64,000 nucleotides of DNA, from NCBI GenBank assembly GCA_963739045.1, contig CAVTYY010000004.1:186001-250000 (forward strand). The letters run 5' to 3'. Origin of the DNA: Halobacillus_B sp963739045 (GTDB lineage Bacteria > Bacillota > Bacilli > Bacillales > Halobacillaceae). Both the position numbers and the translations under genes were made by a program. The notes beneath the pieces are model-generated. The model had not been told where the DNA came from. It ran no database searches and saw only the letters and a list, made by a program, of their open reading frames with translations. Positions 8,576 through 17,219 of the stretch are shown piece after piece (positions within the stretch are counted from its first letter, which is position 1; every line of letters starts with the position of its first letter).

Positions 8576-8640
8576 TTGAAACAAAACCGTCTGGATGGTA
8601 CAGTTTTGAATGTATTAACAAACCGTCTGGATGGTACAGT
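8576..8640 (+). promoter_or_regulatory. Carnitine operon promoter with two identical 20-bp operators
   Basis: TTGAAA (8576-8581), 17 nt and TACAGT (8599-8604) form the promoter. AACCGTCTGGATGGTACAGT occurs at 8585-8604, covering spacer and -10, and again exactly at 8621-8640, centre to centre 36 bp. Each copy has ACxGT half-sites at its ends, as expected for a TetR-family dimer. The second copy lies where early elongation would occur. Confidence 0.75.
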
Positions 8641-8681
8641 AATTTTTTATATAGATAATTAAGCAGAAGGAGGCAGTAAAT

Positions 8682-9578
8682 ATGACTCAAAAAGTATTAC
8701 TCACTGCGGCCGTTACAGGGGCCGGAGATACGACCGAAAAAAACCCTCATGTTCCGGTGACGCCTAAGGAGATCGCAGATTCAGCGATTGAATCAGCTAA
8801 AGCAGGGGCAACTGTTGCCCATGTGCATGCAAGGGATCCAAAAACTGGCGGCATCAGCCATAATCCTGAACATTATCGTGAAATTGTCGACCGGATTCGG
8901 GAGTCAGAAACAGATGTGATCATTAATATTACTTCTGGAGGCGGCGGTGACTTTATTCCAAGTCTAGCTACGCCGGCAGCAGGTGGAGAAGGTACGGATA
9001 TGCAAACACCGGCAGAACGTCACGAGCCAGTTGGAGAACTGCTTCCGGAAATGTGCACGCTGGACTGTGGCAGTACAAACTTTGGAAATATGATCTACCT
9101 AAGCCCGACAGATTGGCTTCGTGAGCAGGCGAAGCTTGTGCAGGAAAGCGGCGTCAAGCCTGAACTGGAATGCTTCGATACAGGTCATATTCGTTTTGCT
9201 AAACAGTTAATAGCTGAAGGTCTGGTTGACGGCGATCCGATGTTTCAATTCTGCCTGGGAATTCCTTGGGGAGCTGAAGCAGACGCTGAAACGATGCTAT
9301 ATATGAAGAATCGTCTTCCTGACAACGCAAATTGGTCTGCTTTTGGAATCGGACGGATGCAAATGCCGATTGCAGCACAAGCGGCTTTAATGGGCGGTAA
9401 CGTACGCGTAGGTTTAGAGGACAATATTTACTTGAAAAAAGGTGTTATGGCAAAAAATGAACAACTGGTTGATAAAGCAGCTGGAATGCTTCACGGAAAT
9501 GGCATAGATATTATGACACCGCAGGAAGCACGCGAACAATTCAACCTTCGAAATCCATACATGGGAGGTCAATCCTAA
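8682..9578 (+). CDS. BKACE family enzyme, probable 3-dehydrocarnitine cleavage enzyme
   Basis: This 298-aa protein has the full length of the beta-keto acid cleavage enzyme (DUF849) family. The metal-binding HVH motif is at H47/H49 (ATVAHVHARDP) and the conserved glutamate is E246 in VGLEDN. Family members with carnitine dehydrogenase as neighbour convert 3-dehydrocarnitine plus acetyl-CoA to betainyl-CoA plus acetoacetate. Here the next two genes are carnitine dehydrogenase and a hotdog thioesterase, which makes that reaction the best assignment. GGAGG lies before the ATG, and the stop directly abuts the ATG of the next gene. Other BKACE substrates (for example 3-keto-5-aminohexanoate) are less likely in this context. 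Confidence 0.88.
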   Translation: MTQKVLLTAAVTGAGDTTEKNPHVPVTPKEIADSAIESAKAGATVAHVHARDPKTGGISHNPEHYREIVDRIRESETDVIINITSGGGGDFIPSLATPAAGGEGTDMQTPAERHEPVGELLPEMCTLDCGSTNFGNMIYLSPTDWLREQAKLVQESGVKPELECFDTGHIRFAKQLIAEGLVDGDPMFQFCLGIPWGAEADAETMLYMKNRLPDNANWSAFGIGRMQMPIAAQAALMGGNVRVGLEDNIYLKKGVMAKNEQLVDKAAGMLHGNGIDIMTPQEAREQFNLRNPYMGGQS

Positions 9579-10535
9579 ATGACAACTATTAAAAATATTA
9601 CCGTCGTTGGAACGGGTGTCATCGGTAATGGCTGGATCGCTCGTTTTCTAGCGCAAGGCTATGATGTTATCGCATTTGATCCAGCAGAAGGTGCCGAAGA
9701 ACGTACTCGGAATGCCGTCCAGCTTGCTTGGACTTCTCTAGAGGAACGAGGTCTTGCCGAAGGGGCAGACCAGAATCGTTTAACATTTGCAAAGACGATC
9801 GAAGAGGCAGTCTCTCATGCAGACTTCATTCAAGAAAATGTGCCGGAGCGTGAAGAGCTGAAGAAAAGCGTCCTGGAGCAGATCGATGCTCATAGTAAAC
9901 AGGAAGCTATTATCGCTTCCAGTACGTCAGGAATCATCCCGAGTACGCTGCAATCCGGTATGCAGAATCCAGAGCGATTCATCGTCGCTCATCCGTTTAA
10001 TCCCGTGTATTTACTGCCACTTGTAGAAGTAGTCGGAGGGAAGAATACATCCTCCGCCACCATCAAACAAGCGTGTGATTTCTTTGAGTCCGCAGCTATG
10101 AAGCCCCTTGTTATTCACCGCGAAATCGATGGCCACGTGGCTGACCGTTTAATGGAGGCTTTATGGCGCGAAGCTCTGCACCTGGTCAATGATGGTGTGG
10201 CGACAACGGAAGAAATCGATACAGCTATTATTTATGGAGCAGGATTGCGCTGGGCACAAATGGGACCATTCTTAACCTTCCACTTAGCGGGAGGAGAACA
10301 AGGAATGCGCCACATGCTAGAACAATTCGGTCCTGCCCTTAAGCTGCCTTGGACGAAGCTAGAGGCACCAGAATTAACGGATGAGCTAAAGGAACGTGTC
10401 ATTGAAGGCTGTGAAAGCTATGCTGGTGATGAATCAGTCGCTGAGCTAGAAGCGAAACGCAATGAGTTCCTCGTGAAATTACTAGATTTAGTGGAAGATT
10501 ACTGGCCAGCATCTAAAAGTCTTGCTAAAGAGTAA
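9579..10535 (+). CDS. lcdH: L-carnitine dehydrogenase
   Basis: This is a 318-aa NAD-dependent enzyme of the 3-hydroxyacyl-CoA dehydrogenase fold. GTGVIGNGW (residues 11-19) is the Rossmann GxGxxG, with D35 in VIAFDP as the adenosine-ribose acidic residue favouring NAD. SSTSGIIPS and AHPFNPVYLLPLVEVVGG are conserved catalytic-domain blocks of this class. It oxidises the 3-hydroxyl of L-carnitine to 3-dehydrocarnitine. In some bacteria the enzyme is fused to the thioesterase, which is here a separate downstream gene. The ATG follows the stop of the BKACE gene without a gap, so the two are translationally coupled. Confidence 0.9.
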   Translation: MTTIKNITVVGTGVIGNGWIARFLAQGYDVIAFDPAEGAEERTRNAVQLAWTSLEERGLAEGADQNRLTFAKTIEEAVSHADFIQENVPEREELKKSVLEQIDAHSKQEAIIASSTSGIIPSTLQSGMQNPERFIVAHPFNPVYLLPLVEVVGGKNTSSATIKQACDFFESAAMKPLVIHREIDGHVADRLMEALWREALHLVNDGVATTEEIDTAIIYGAGLRWAQMGPFLTFHLAGGEQGMRHMLEQFGPALKLPWTKLEAPELTDELKERVIEGCESYAGDESVAELEAKRNEFLVKLLDLVEDYWPASKSLAKE

Positions 10536-10560
10536 AAAAATAGAAGATGGAGTGATGAAT

Positions 10561-11031
10561 GTGCTTGAATCTGCATTTAATTATCAGGATCATGTCCGCC
10601 ATGAATGGGTCGATTATAACGGACATATGAATGACGCTGCCTATGCCGCCGTTTTCAGTAACGCCGTAGATCAATTCATGGATTACATTGGCTTAGATGA
10701 ACGAGCTCGAGGATCCTATGAATATACGATTTTCACTTTGGAAACACATCTTTGCTACTTGAAGGAAGCGCATGAACAGGAAGTAATTAATGTTTCCATT
10801 CAAGTATTAGATTACGATTCCAAAAGGATGCACGTTATTTTTACTATGAAAAACGGGCAGGGCGACTCGCTTGCAACCAGTGAGCAAATGTTAATGGGAA
10901 TGAGCACGGCAGAGAACCGGGCGGCACCCTTCCCTGAATCTGTAGCTCATACTATTCAGCAAATAAGTAAAGCGCATGAACATTTAGACACGCCTAAACA
11001 AGTGGGCAGACAAATTGGCATAAGACGATAA
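10561..11031 (+). CDS. Hotdog thioesterase, probable betainyl-CoA thioesterase
   Basis: The product is about 156 aa. The block HEWVDYNGHMNDAAYAAVF is the 4-hydroxybenzoyl-CoA-thioesterase-like hotdog motif (DYNGHM), with the usual helix after it. In carnitine pathways this enzyme hydrolyses betainyl-CoA to glycine betaine and CoA. In a halophile that yields a compatible solute as well as carbon from the acetoacetate. The start is uncertain: GTG at 10561 is 8 nt after GGAG and is my choice. ATG at 10555 lies only 2 nt after it, and a TTG at 10522 lies inside the previous gene. Confidence 0.85.
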   Translation: MLESAFNYQDHVRHEWVDYNGHMNDAAYAAVFSNAVDQFMDYIGLDERARGSYEYTIFTLETHLCYLKEAHEQEVINVSIQVLDYDSKRMHVIFTMKNGQGDSLATSEQMLMGMSTAENRAAPFPESVAHTIQQISKAHEHLDTPKQVGRQIGIRR

Positions 11032-11067
11032 GTCATCACTTGATCAGGAATATAGAGGAGAATGTTT

Positions 11068-12267
11068 ATGAATAAGATAGAAGTCAATAATATGACGAAA
11101 ATTTTCGGATCTCATCCCAATAAAGGGCTGGATCGTTTAAACAAAGGCGAACAAAAGGATCAAATTCTGGAAGAAACAGGATTAACGGTAGGGGTCAACC
11201 AAGCCTCCTTTGCCGTTAAGCCTGGCGAATTCTTTGTCATTATGGGACTGTCCGGAAGCGGTAAGTCTACCTTGATTCGTTTGGTGAACCGTCTTATTGA
11301 ACCCACAGCTGGTGAAGTTTACATTGACGGCGATGACATTACGAAAATGACTCAGGACAAGCTTATTGATACAAGAAGGAAGAAGCTTGGAATGGTCTTC
11401 CAGAAATTTGGTCTATTTCCCCATAGAAACGTCCTGGATAACGTAGGCTACGGTCTAGAAATTCAAGGGATGAAAAAAGCGGAAAGAGAAGAAAAAGCGA
11501 GAAAATCAATTTTGGATGTAGGGTTAAAAGGATATGAAGCAAGCTATCCCGATCAATTAAGCGGCGGAATGCAGCAGCGTGTCGGCCTTGCAAGAGCACT
11601 TGCCAATGATACTGACATTCTGTTGATGGACGAAGCCTTCAGTGCACTTGATCCCCTCATCCGTAAAGAGATGCAGGATGAATTGCTGCATTTGCAAAAG
11701 AAATTAGGCAAAACGATTTTATTTATTACCCACGACCTGGATGAAGCCTTGAAGCTTGGGGATCGTGTAGCGATTATGAAAGATGGTCGGATTGTTCAAG
11801 TCGGTACCTCGGAAGAAATCCTTGAAAACCCGGCGAATGATTACGTCTCAAACTTTGTAAAAGATGTTGATCGTTCTAAAGTTCTTGAAGCGAATCATGT
11901 CATGCAGAAACCTGAGGTGTTAACCACCTATAAAGACGGTCTCCGTGTAGCCGTTAGAAAAATGGAAGAAGTCGGTGCCTCTAGTATTTTTGTCGTCGAT
12001 AAAGAAGACAATTTCAAAGGACTGCTGACGATTGATGACGCCATTCATGCTTATAAAAACGGTACACCTTTAGAAAATGTTCTGATTGAAGACGTAGATA
12101 CAACATCTCTTACCACCCCGCTCAATCAATTAATAGGAATTGCCGTGGAGACGAAATATCCGATTGTGGTCCTTGAAGACGGAAAATTGATGGGGATCAT
12201 TTCAAGAGTTTCTATTCTTTCAGGCTTAGTACTCGGTAAAGATCAAACAGAGGAGGATGCATCATGA
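11068..12267 (+). CDS. Glycine betaine/carnitine ABC transporter ATP-binding protein
   Basis: This is a ProV/OpuAA-type ATPase. Walker A is GLSGSGKST, the signature is LSGGMQQRVGLARALA, and Walker B is ILLMDEAFSALD. The C-terminal 120 residues are a pair of CBS domains (about 280-395), which in this class sense ionic strength or nucleotides. I start at the second ATG, 7 nt after GGAG; an ATG two codons upstream overlaps that site. The gene overlaps the permease by ATGA. It supplies the operon with carnitine and may also take up betaine. Confidence 0.9.
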   Translation: MNKIEVNNMTKIFGSHPNKGLDRLNKGEQKDQILEETGLTVGVNQASFAVKPGEFFVIMGLSGSGKSTLIRLVNRLIEPTAGEVYIDGDDITKMTQDKLIDTRRKKLGMVFQKFGLFPHRNVLDNVGYGLEIQGMKKAEREEKARKSILDVGLKGYEASYPDQLSGGMQQRVGLARALANDTDILLMDEAFSALDPLIRKEMQDELLHLQKKLGKTILFITHDLDEALKLGDRVAIMKDGRIVQVGTSEEILENPANDYVSNFVKDVDRSKVLEANHVMQKPEVLTTYKDGLRVAVRKMEEVGASSIFVVDKEDNFKGLLTIDDAIHAYKNGTPLENVLIEDVDTTSLTTPLNQLIGIAVETKYPIVVLEDGKLMGIISRVSILSGLVLGKDQTEEDAS

Positions 12268-13094
12268 ATTATTTCTATTTTCCATTAGAAGAATGGACGA
12301 ATACATTTGTGAATAGTTGGCTTCTCCCTGTATTGGGCGGCTTCTTTGATCAAATTAGCATTGCGCTGGGAGCGTTCATTACAGGAGTAACGAATCTGCT
12401 CATAGCGATCCCTCCAGAAATTATTACTCTTGTTCTTATGTTACTTGCTTGGAGAGCAGCTGGAAAAGGAATTGCTTTATTTACTTTAATCGGCTGTATT
12501 TACCTAGGGTCGGTCAATCTATGGGATGGAGCGATGCAGACAGTGGCCGTGGTAATTGTTTCTACGATTTTATCCATTATCGTCGGTGTGCCTGCAGGAA
12601 TATTAAGCGCCACGAATTCCGTATTTGATAAAATTATTCGTCCAATTTTAGATTTCATGCAAACCCTGCCAAGCTTTGTATATTTAATACCTGCCATTCT
12701 ATTATTTGGACTTGGCGGCGTACCCGCAGTTATTTCAACATTTGTCTTCGCAACTCCCCCTGCCGTACGTATGACGAGTTTAGGGATTAAACAAGTCCCT
12801 GCTGATGTTGTGGAAGCATCAAGAGCATTTGGATCGACTTCTAAACAGCTGTTGTTTAAAGTTCAGCTTCCAATGGCAGTACCGACCATTATGGCAGGAA
12901 TTAATCAGACAATCATGTTAGCTCTGTCCATGGCTGTTATTGCCTCCATGATTGGAGCACCAGGGCTTGGTTCTACCGTGCTTTCAGGAATTTCTAAAGT
13001 GAATGTTGGTCTCGGATTGACAGGTGGTTTAGGAATCGTTGTATTAGCTATTATTCTCGATCGTATTACTCAAGGATTAGGAAGAAAAGTATAA
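12264..13094 (+). CDS. Glycine betaine/carnitine ABC transporter permease
   Basis: This 276-aa membrane protein of the ProW/OpuAB type has about six segments. The cytoplasmic EAA loop reads DVVEASRAFGSTSKQLLFKVQLPMAVPTIMAG, of which EASRAFG is the conserved core. Its start overlaps the ATPase stop (ATGA), and the binding-protein gene follows 20 nt later. The N-terminal 60 residues before the core are hydrophobic, as in other ProW-type permeases. The substrate is inferred from the adjacent catabolic genes. Confidence 0.9.
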   Translation: MNYFYFPLEEWTNTFVNSWLLPVLGGFFDQISIALGAFITGVTNLLIAIPPEIITLVLMLLAWRAAGKGIALFTLIGCIYLGSVNLWDGAMQTVAVVIVSTILSIIVGVPAGILSATNSVFDKIIRPILDFMQTLPSFVYLIPAILLFGLGGVPAVISTFVFATPPAVRMTSLGIKQVPADVVEASRAFGSTSKQLLFKVQLPMAVPTIMAGINQTIMLALSMAVIASMIGAPGLGSTVLSGISKVNVGLGLTGGLGIVVLAIILDRITQGLGRKV

Positions 13095-13114
13095 AGATAA
13101 AGGAGAAATGACTA

Positions 13115-13993
13115 ATGAAAAAGCGTATATTATTAACTGTAATCACAACTTTATTATTATTTATGGCGGCATGTTCCTCAGACAAAGAGGCAAGCAGCAA
13201 ATCTTCAGATGAATCAAGCAAGGGAGAGACGATCACCTTTGGAGTGACTCCTTGGACAAGTACTGTGCCTCCGACTAAAATTGCCGGTCTGATTTTAGAG
13301 GATATGGGTTATAAGGTGAAAGAAACGAAAGCCGATGCCGGTGGAGTTTACATGGGTCTTTCTCGCGGCGATCTTGATGTATTTATGGATTCATGGCTTC
13401 CCATGCACAAAGTTTATCTTGATAAGTTTGGTGACAAATTAGATGATACAGCCGTCAGCTATCCGAAAGCCGCTACTGGCTGGGTTGTTCCAACTTACAT
13501 GAAAGACATTAATTCTGTTTCCGATTTAAAAGGAAAAGAAGATGAGTTTAATAACAAATTTTACGGCATTGAAGAAGGCGCTAGTGCCACAGAAGAGTCC
13601 AACGACATGATCAAAGACTACGGACTTGATATGAAACAGGTGAATTCTTCTGAAGGCGGCATGATTGCCCAAGCTTCTCGTAAAATTGCTCAGAAAAAAC
13701 CAGTCGTCTTCTTTGGCTGGCGTCCACATAGCATGTTCAACAAATTTGATCTCAAAGTCTTGAAAAACGACAAAGGGTACTTTGAATCCTCTTCCGTTCA
13801 TGTCATCACGAACAGTAAGCTTAAAGATCGTGCTCCTGATGCCTACAAGTTCTTAAGCAATTGGAGTATTTCCATTGACGATGTGGAGGAAATGATCGTC
13901 CAGATCGAAGAAAAAGGGAAAGATCCGGAAAAAGTGGCTCGTGAATGGATCAATAACCATCAGGATAAAGTCGATAAAATGATGGGTAAATAA
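13115..13993 (+). CDS. Glycine betaine/carnitine-binding lipoprotein
   Basis: The product is 292 aa. A lipobox (LLLFMAAC, Cys20) is followed by a Ser/Lys-rich linker and an OpuAC/ProX-like domain. The aromatic residues expected to cage a quaternary ammonium are present: W in VTPWTST, W in MDSWLPMHK, W in ATGWVVP and W in FGWRPHSMF. The protein is therefore a trimethylammonium binder. Placement directly after the permease in the carnitine operon favours carnitine. It is the last gene before a terminator. AAGGAG lies upstream of the ATG. Confidence 0.9.
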   Translation: MKKRILLTVITTLLLFMAACSSDKEASSKSSDESSKGETITFGVTPWTSTVPPTKIAGLILEDMGYKVKETKADAGGVYMGLSRGDLDVFMDSWLPMHKVYLDKFGDKLDDTAVSYPKAATGWVVPTYMKDINSVSDLKGKEDEFNNKFYGIEEGASATEESNDMIKDYGLDMKQVNSSEGGMIAQASRKIAQKKPVVFFGWRPHSMFNKFDLKVLKNDKGYFESSSVHVITNSKLKDRAPDAYKFLSNWSISIDDVEEMIVQIEEKGKDPEKVAREWINNHQDKVDKMMGK

Positions 13994-14001
13994 GAAGCAC
14001 A

Positions 14002-14035
14002 GAAAGGACCTGTATAGTGATATGCAGGTCCTTTC
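14002..14035 (+). terminator. Terminator of the carnitine operon
   Basis: GAAAGGACCTG (14002-14012) pairs with CAGGTCCTTTC (14025-14035). The T-tract is inside the stem end, so efficiency is uncertain. Confidence 0.65.
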
Positions 14036-14137
14036 ATAATTCCTCCTAAATGGAATAATACGTGTGTAGATTCACATTTAACGATCCTCTTCAGGATTAA
14101 ACAGTACCTTTTCAGTAAGGAGAAAGAAGGGTGAAAA

Positions 14138-15829
14138 ATGATGGAAAATCCATCCATTATTGTAGATGAAGATGTACCTTGTAAACTAAGAGATGGGACA
14201 ATTCTATACTCTAATATTTACCGGCCCCAAACAAATGAGGCATACCCAGTCCTGCTTACCCGTCATCCTTACAACAAGAATCTTCCTGACTTTTCTCATC
14301 GGTATGTAGATCCACTAGAATTGGCACGGTCCGGTTATGTTGTAATCATCCAAGACGTACGGGGGAGATTTGCTTCTGAAGGAGAGTTTCAGCCTTTTAT
14401 TCAAGAGCCAGAGGATGGGTATGACACGGTAGAATGGGCGGCGAACCTTTCGTATAGTGATGGAAATGTGGGGATGTTTGGTTTGTCATATTACGGGTTC
14501 ACGCAGCTGTACGCAGCATCAGAGCGGCCGCCATCATTAAAAGCTATTTTTCCAGCGATGTCTGGAAGATATTTTTATGATGCTATCATTTCCACGGGTA
14601 GCATCTTTCATCTTGGACTATTTACTACTTGGCTGCTGGATTCTGTTGCTCCGGATTATTTAAATAGAATCCAGAACCCTGCAAGTCATATGAAAACTAT
14701 TCACCAGGATCTGAACCGAATTTTCGATTGGTATTCCTACAAACCCATGAAAGATTGGCCGCCGCTTCATATTCATCCTTCCCTGGGAAAATTGTTTACT
14801 TGTTATTTATATGCGAATGAGAGAATCATAGATGAAGCGCATAGGAAATCAGAAGCGAAGGCTTTGGATCTGCCTGCCTACCACTTAGCGGGCTGGTACG
14901 ATTGTTTTTTAGAGTCTTCTTTAAAAAATTATCAGGAGATGAAAGAATCCTCTACCGTTCAAAAACTTATTGTTGGTCCATGGAGTCATGGGAATTTTCA
15001 AGCGCTGGTTGGCGAGAGGTTCTTTGGAAATCAAAGTTCAGGAAGTTCGATTGACCACAAAGTAAGTCTTACGTCACTTCACATTAAATGGTTTGATCGA
15101 TGGCTCAAAAATCAAGGAGAGACGGAGCTAGAGACAGAGCCTGTCCACCTGTTTATTATGGGCGTTAACGAGTGGCGGGGAGAACAAGAATGGCCATTAG
15201 CTCGAACGAAGTATACTCCCTATTATTTATCGAGTGATGGAAATGCCCATCAGTATTCGGCAAATTTAACCCCTCAGCTTCCTTCGTCTGTGGGATATGA
15301 TTCTTACATTTATGACCCGGAGAATCCTGTGTCGACTAGAGGAGGTGGGACACTGTTTTATTTAGGAATGAACAGCGGTCCTGTAGATCAACAGGATTGG
15401 AAACGCAGGGAAGATATACTTGTTTACACCTCCAGCGTATTGGAAGAACCATTGGAAGTCACCGGTCCAGTGAAAGTAATTCTCTATGCTGCGTCCGATG
15501 TTCCATCCACTGACTTCACTGCTAAACTTATTGATGTTTGTCCAGAAGGGAACGCCTATAATTTAACCGATGGGATCAATCGGGTAGCTGTTAGTTCTGG
15601 AGAGGTTCAGCGGTATGAAATTGAGATAGGGTCCACAAGTAATGTGTTCTTGCCTGGACATTCACTTAGAGTGGAGATTTCTTCAAGCAGTTTCCCTCAG
15701 TATGATGTAAATCCTAATACTGGAGGTTCAACTTTGGAAAGTACTGAAATGCAGCAGGCGAGACAAGTCATTTATCATGGAGAGAAATACCCTTCCCACA
15801 TTCTATTGCCAGTAATTGCGCAAATCTAA
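14138..15829 (+). CDS. CocE/NonD family hydrolase (X-Pro dipeptidyl-peptidase S15-like)
   Basis: This is a 563-aa alpha/beta hydrolase. The nucleophile elbow is GLSYYG with Ser117, and the S15-type block QDVRGRFASEG lies before it. Acid and base candidates are the Asp in GWYDCFL and the His in GPWSHGNF. The C-terminal 200 residues form the jelly-roll PepX_C domain. Members hydrolyse esters or acyl amides, such as cocaine esterase and glutaryl acylase, or Xaa-Pro peptides. The substrate is not predictable here. There is no signal peptide, so it acts in the cytoplasm. The gene stands alone between the carnitine operon terminator and two stem-loops. Two adjacent ATGs are possible starts. Confidence 0.85.
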   Translation: MMENPSIIVDEDVPCKLRDGTILYSNIYRPQTNEAYPVLLTRHPYNKNLPDFSHRYVDPLELARSGYVVIIQDVRGRFASEGEFQPFIQEPEDGYDTVEWAANLSYSDGNVGMFGLSYYGFTQLYAASERPPSLKAIFPAMSGRYFYDAIISTGSIFHLGLFTTWLLDSVAPDYLNRIQNPASHMKTIHQDLNRIFDWYSYKPMKDWPPLHIHPSLGKLFTCYLYANERIIDEAHRKSEAKALDLPAYHLAGWYDCFLESSLKNYQEMKESSTVQKLIVGPWSHGNFQALVGERFFGNQSSGSSIDHKVSLTSLHIKWFDRWLKNQGETELETEPVHLFIMGVNEWRGEQEWPLARTKYTPYYLSSDGNAHQYSANLTPQLPSSVGYDSYIYDPENPVSTRGGGTLFYLGMNSGPVDQQDWKRREDILVYTSSVLEEPLEVTGPVKVILYAASDVPSTDFTAKLIDVCPEGNAYNLTDGINRVAVSSGEVQRYEIEIGSTSNVFLPGHSLRVEISSSSFPQYDVNPNTGGSTLESTEMQQARQVIYHGEKYPSHILLPVIAQI

Positions 15830-15841
15830 TAAAATAATAAG

Positions 15842-15921
15842 GAGCCGCTCAAACCCATTGTAATTTGAGCGGCTCTCTATCATTTGTAAAAAGAGGTTGT
15901 GATCCGCCTCTTTTTACAAAT
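15842..15921 (+). terminator. Two tandem stem-loops after the CocE gene
   Basis: GAGCCGCTCAAA/TTTGAGCGGCTC (15842-15853 with 15864-15875) is followed by ATTTGTAAAAAGAGG/CCTCTTTTTACAAAT (15882-15896 with 15907-15921). Both stems are perfect. The second carries its U-run inside the stem and can act in both directions. Confidence 0.65.
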
Positions 15922-16076
15922 AGCTTCCTATTAACAAGCGAGGATAATAATCCTAGGAAAGTCCTCCTTGGAGAAGTATCCTGTTTATTAAATTTTCTGT
16001 AATATTGATAGCTTTCTGTTGTCCTTGCCAAGTACTCATGTTATTATTTACATAATCTTTTTACGAATAGGAATGT

Positions 16077-16088
16077 GCAAACGTATGC
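16077..16088 (+). promoter_or_regulatory. LacI-type operator candidate upstream of the LacI gene
   Basis: GCAAACGTATGC is palindromic at 10 of 12 positions around a central ACGT/CG, the usual form of LacI/GalR-family sites. It lies 80 bp before the regulator ATG. It probably mediates autoregulation and control of the downstream sugar genes. It matches a cre box only partly. Confidence 0.45.
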
Positions 16089-16168
16089 GCAAGCTGTATG
16101 AAAAGATTATGGATCTATTTTTTTAATAATTTATGAAAGCGGATTCACTTATTCCAAGGAGGGGGAGC

Positions 16169-17197
16169 ATGTCGGTCACAATCAAAGATGTCGCCAAGAA
16201 AGCCAATGTCGCACCCTCTACAGTGTCCCGAGTGATTTCAAACAGTCCGCGGATTAGCGAAGCAACCAAGCGTAAAGTTCGCGGGGTTATGAAAGAGATG
16301 GGGTACCACCTGAACTTTAATGCCCGGGTCCTCGTCCGCAAATCGACCCAGACCATTGGGATTGTAATGAAATATTCCTCCAGTCATTCTCTGGACAACC
16401 CATTCTTTTCAGAGTTATTAAGGGGGATCAGTGCTTCCTGTCATGAAAACGATTTCAGTATTAATCTTACGACCGGTGATTCTGAGGAAGCTATTTTTAA
16501 AGATGTCGTAAAAATGGTGCAAGGGAAAAGAGTAGACGGTGTCATTGTACTGTATTCGAAGAAAGACGATAAAGTCGTTCCTTATTTAAAGGAGGCCGGC
16601 TGTCCTTTTATAATGGTTGGCACTCCGGCTGGCAGGGACAAGGAAATCTTATACGTCGACAATGATAACACTGAGGCAAGTAAAGAAGCGGCCAATTATC
16701 TGCTTAAATTAGGGCACACAAAAATTGGATTTATCGGAGGAGATTCACATTTCGAAGTCACAAGTGACCGATTGGAAGGGTACATACAGGCTTTGCGGGA
16801 AGCAAATCTTCCAGTTCATAAACCCTACATGAAGACTCTTGAGTTTGAAACCACCCGCTCCTATCAGATCGTCTCCGAAATTGTAAATCTGTCCGATCCT
16901 CCAACAAGTCTAGTGATCTCAGACGACTATAATGCCTTGTCCGTGCTTGCTGCTTTACAAGAGAAAAATATATCTCTGCCTGAAGAAATGAGTGTGATCA
17001 CGTTTAACAATACGATGATTACCAGACTTTCCCGTCCGCAGCTTACCACGGTAGATACCCAGTCCAGCAGGCTTGGTTATGAAGCTGCCAGGAATTTGAT
17101 CGAGCAATTACAGCACCCGGATATAGTAAGAAAACCTGTCATTATTCCTGCAAGCATTGTGGAGAGAGAGTCCTGTAAACCGATGAAAGTTAAATGA
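16169..17197 (+). CDS. LacI/GalR family transcriptional regulator
   Basis: The product is 342 aa. The N-terminus VTIKDVAKKANVAPSTVS is the LacI helix-turn-helix, followed by the hinge helix region and a periplasmic-binding-protein-like sugar domain (TIGIVMKYSS onward). I start at the ATG 5 nt after AAGGAGGGGGAGC; an upstream in-frame ATG at 16133 has no ribosome binding site. Four metabolic genes follow in one run with gaps of 17-22 nt or an overlap, so the regulator is the first gene of the operon and likely responds to a sugar or glycoside derivative. Confidence 0.9.
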   Translation: MSVTIKDVAKKANVAPSTVSRVISNSPRISEATKRKVRGVMKEMGYHLNFNARVLVRKSTQTIGIVMKYSSSHSLDNPFFSELLRGISASCHENDFSINLTTGDSEEAIFKDVVKMVQGKRVDGVIVLYSKKDDKVVPYLKEAGCPFIMVGTPAGRDKEILYVDNDNTEASKEAANYLLKLGHTKIGFIGGDSHFEVTSDRLEGYIQALREANLPVHKPYMKTLEFETTRSYQIVSEIVNLSDPPTSLVISDDYNALSVLAALQEKNISLPEEMSVITFNNTMITRLSRPQLTTVDTQSSRLGYEAARNLIEQLQHPDIVRKPVIIPASIVERESCKPMKVK

Positions 17198-17219
17198 TAA
17201 ACCAAAGAGGAGAGATTAT

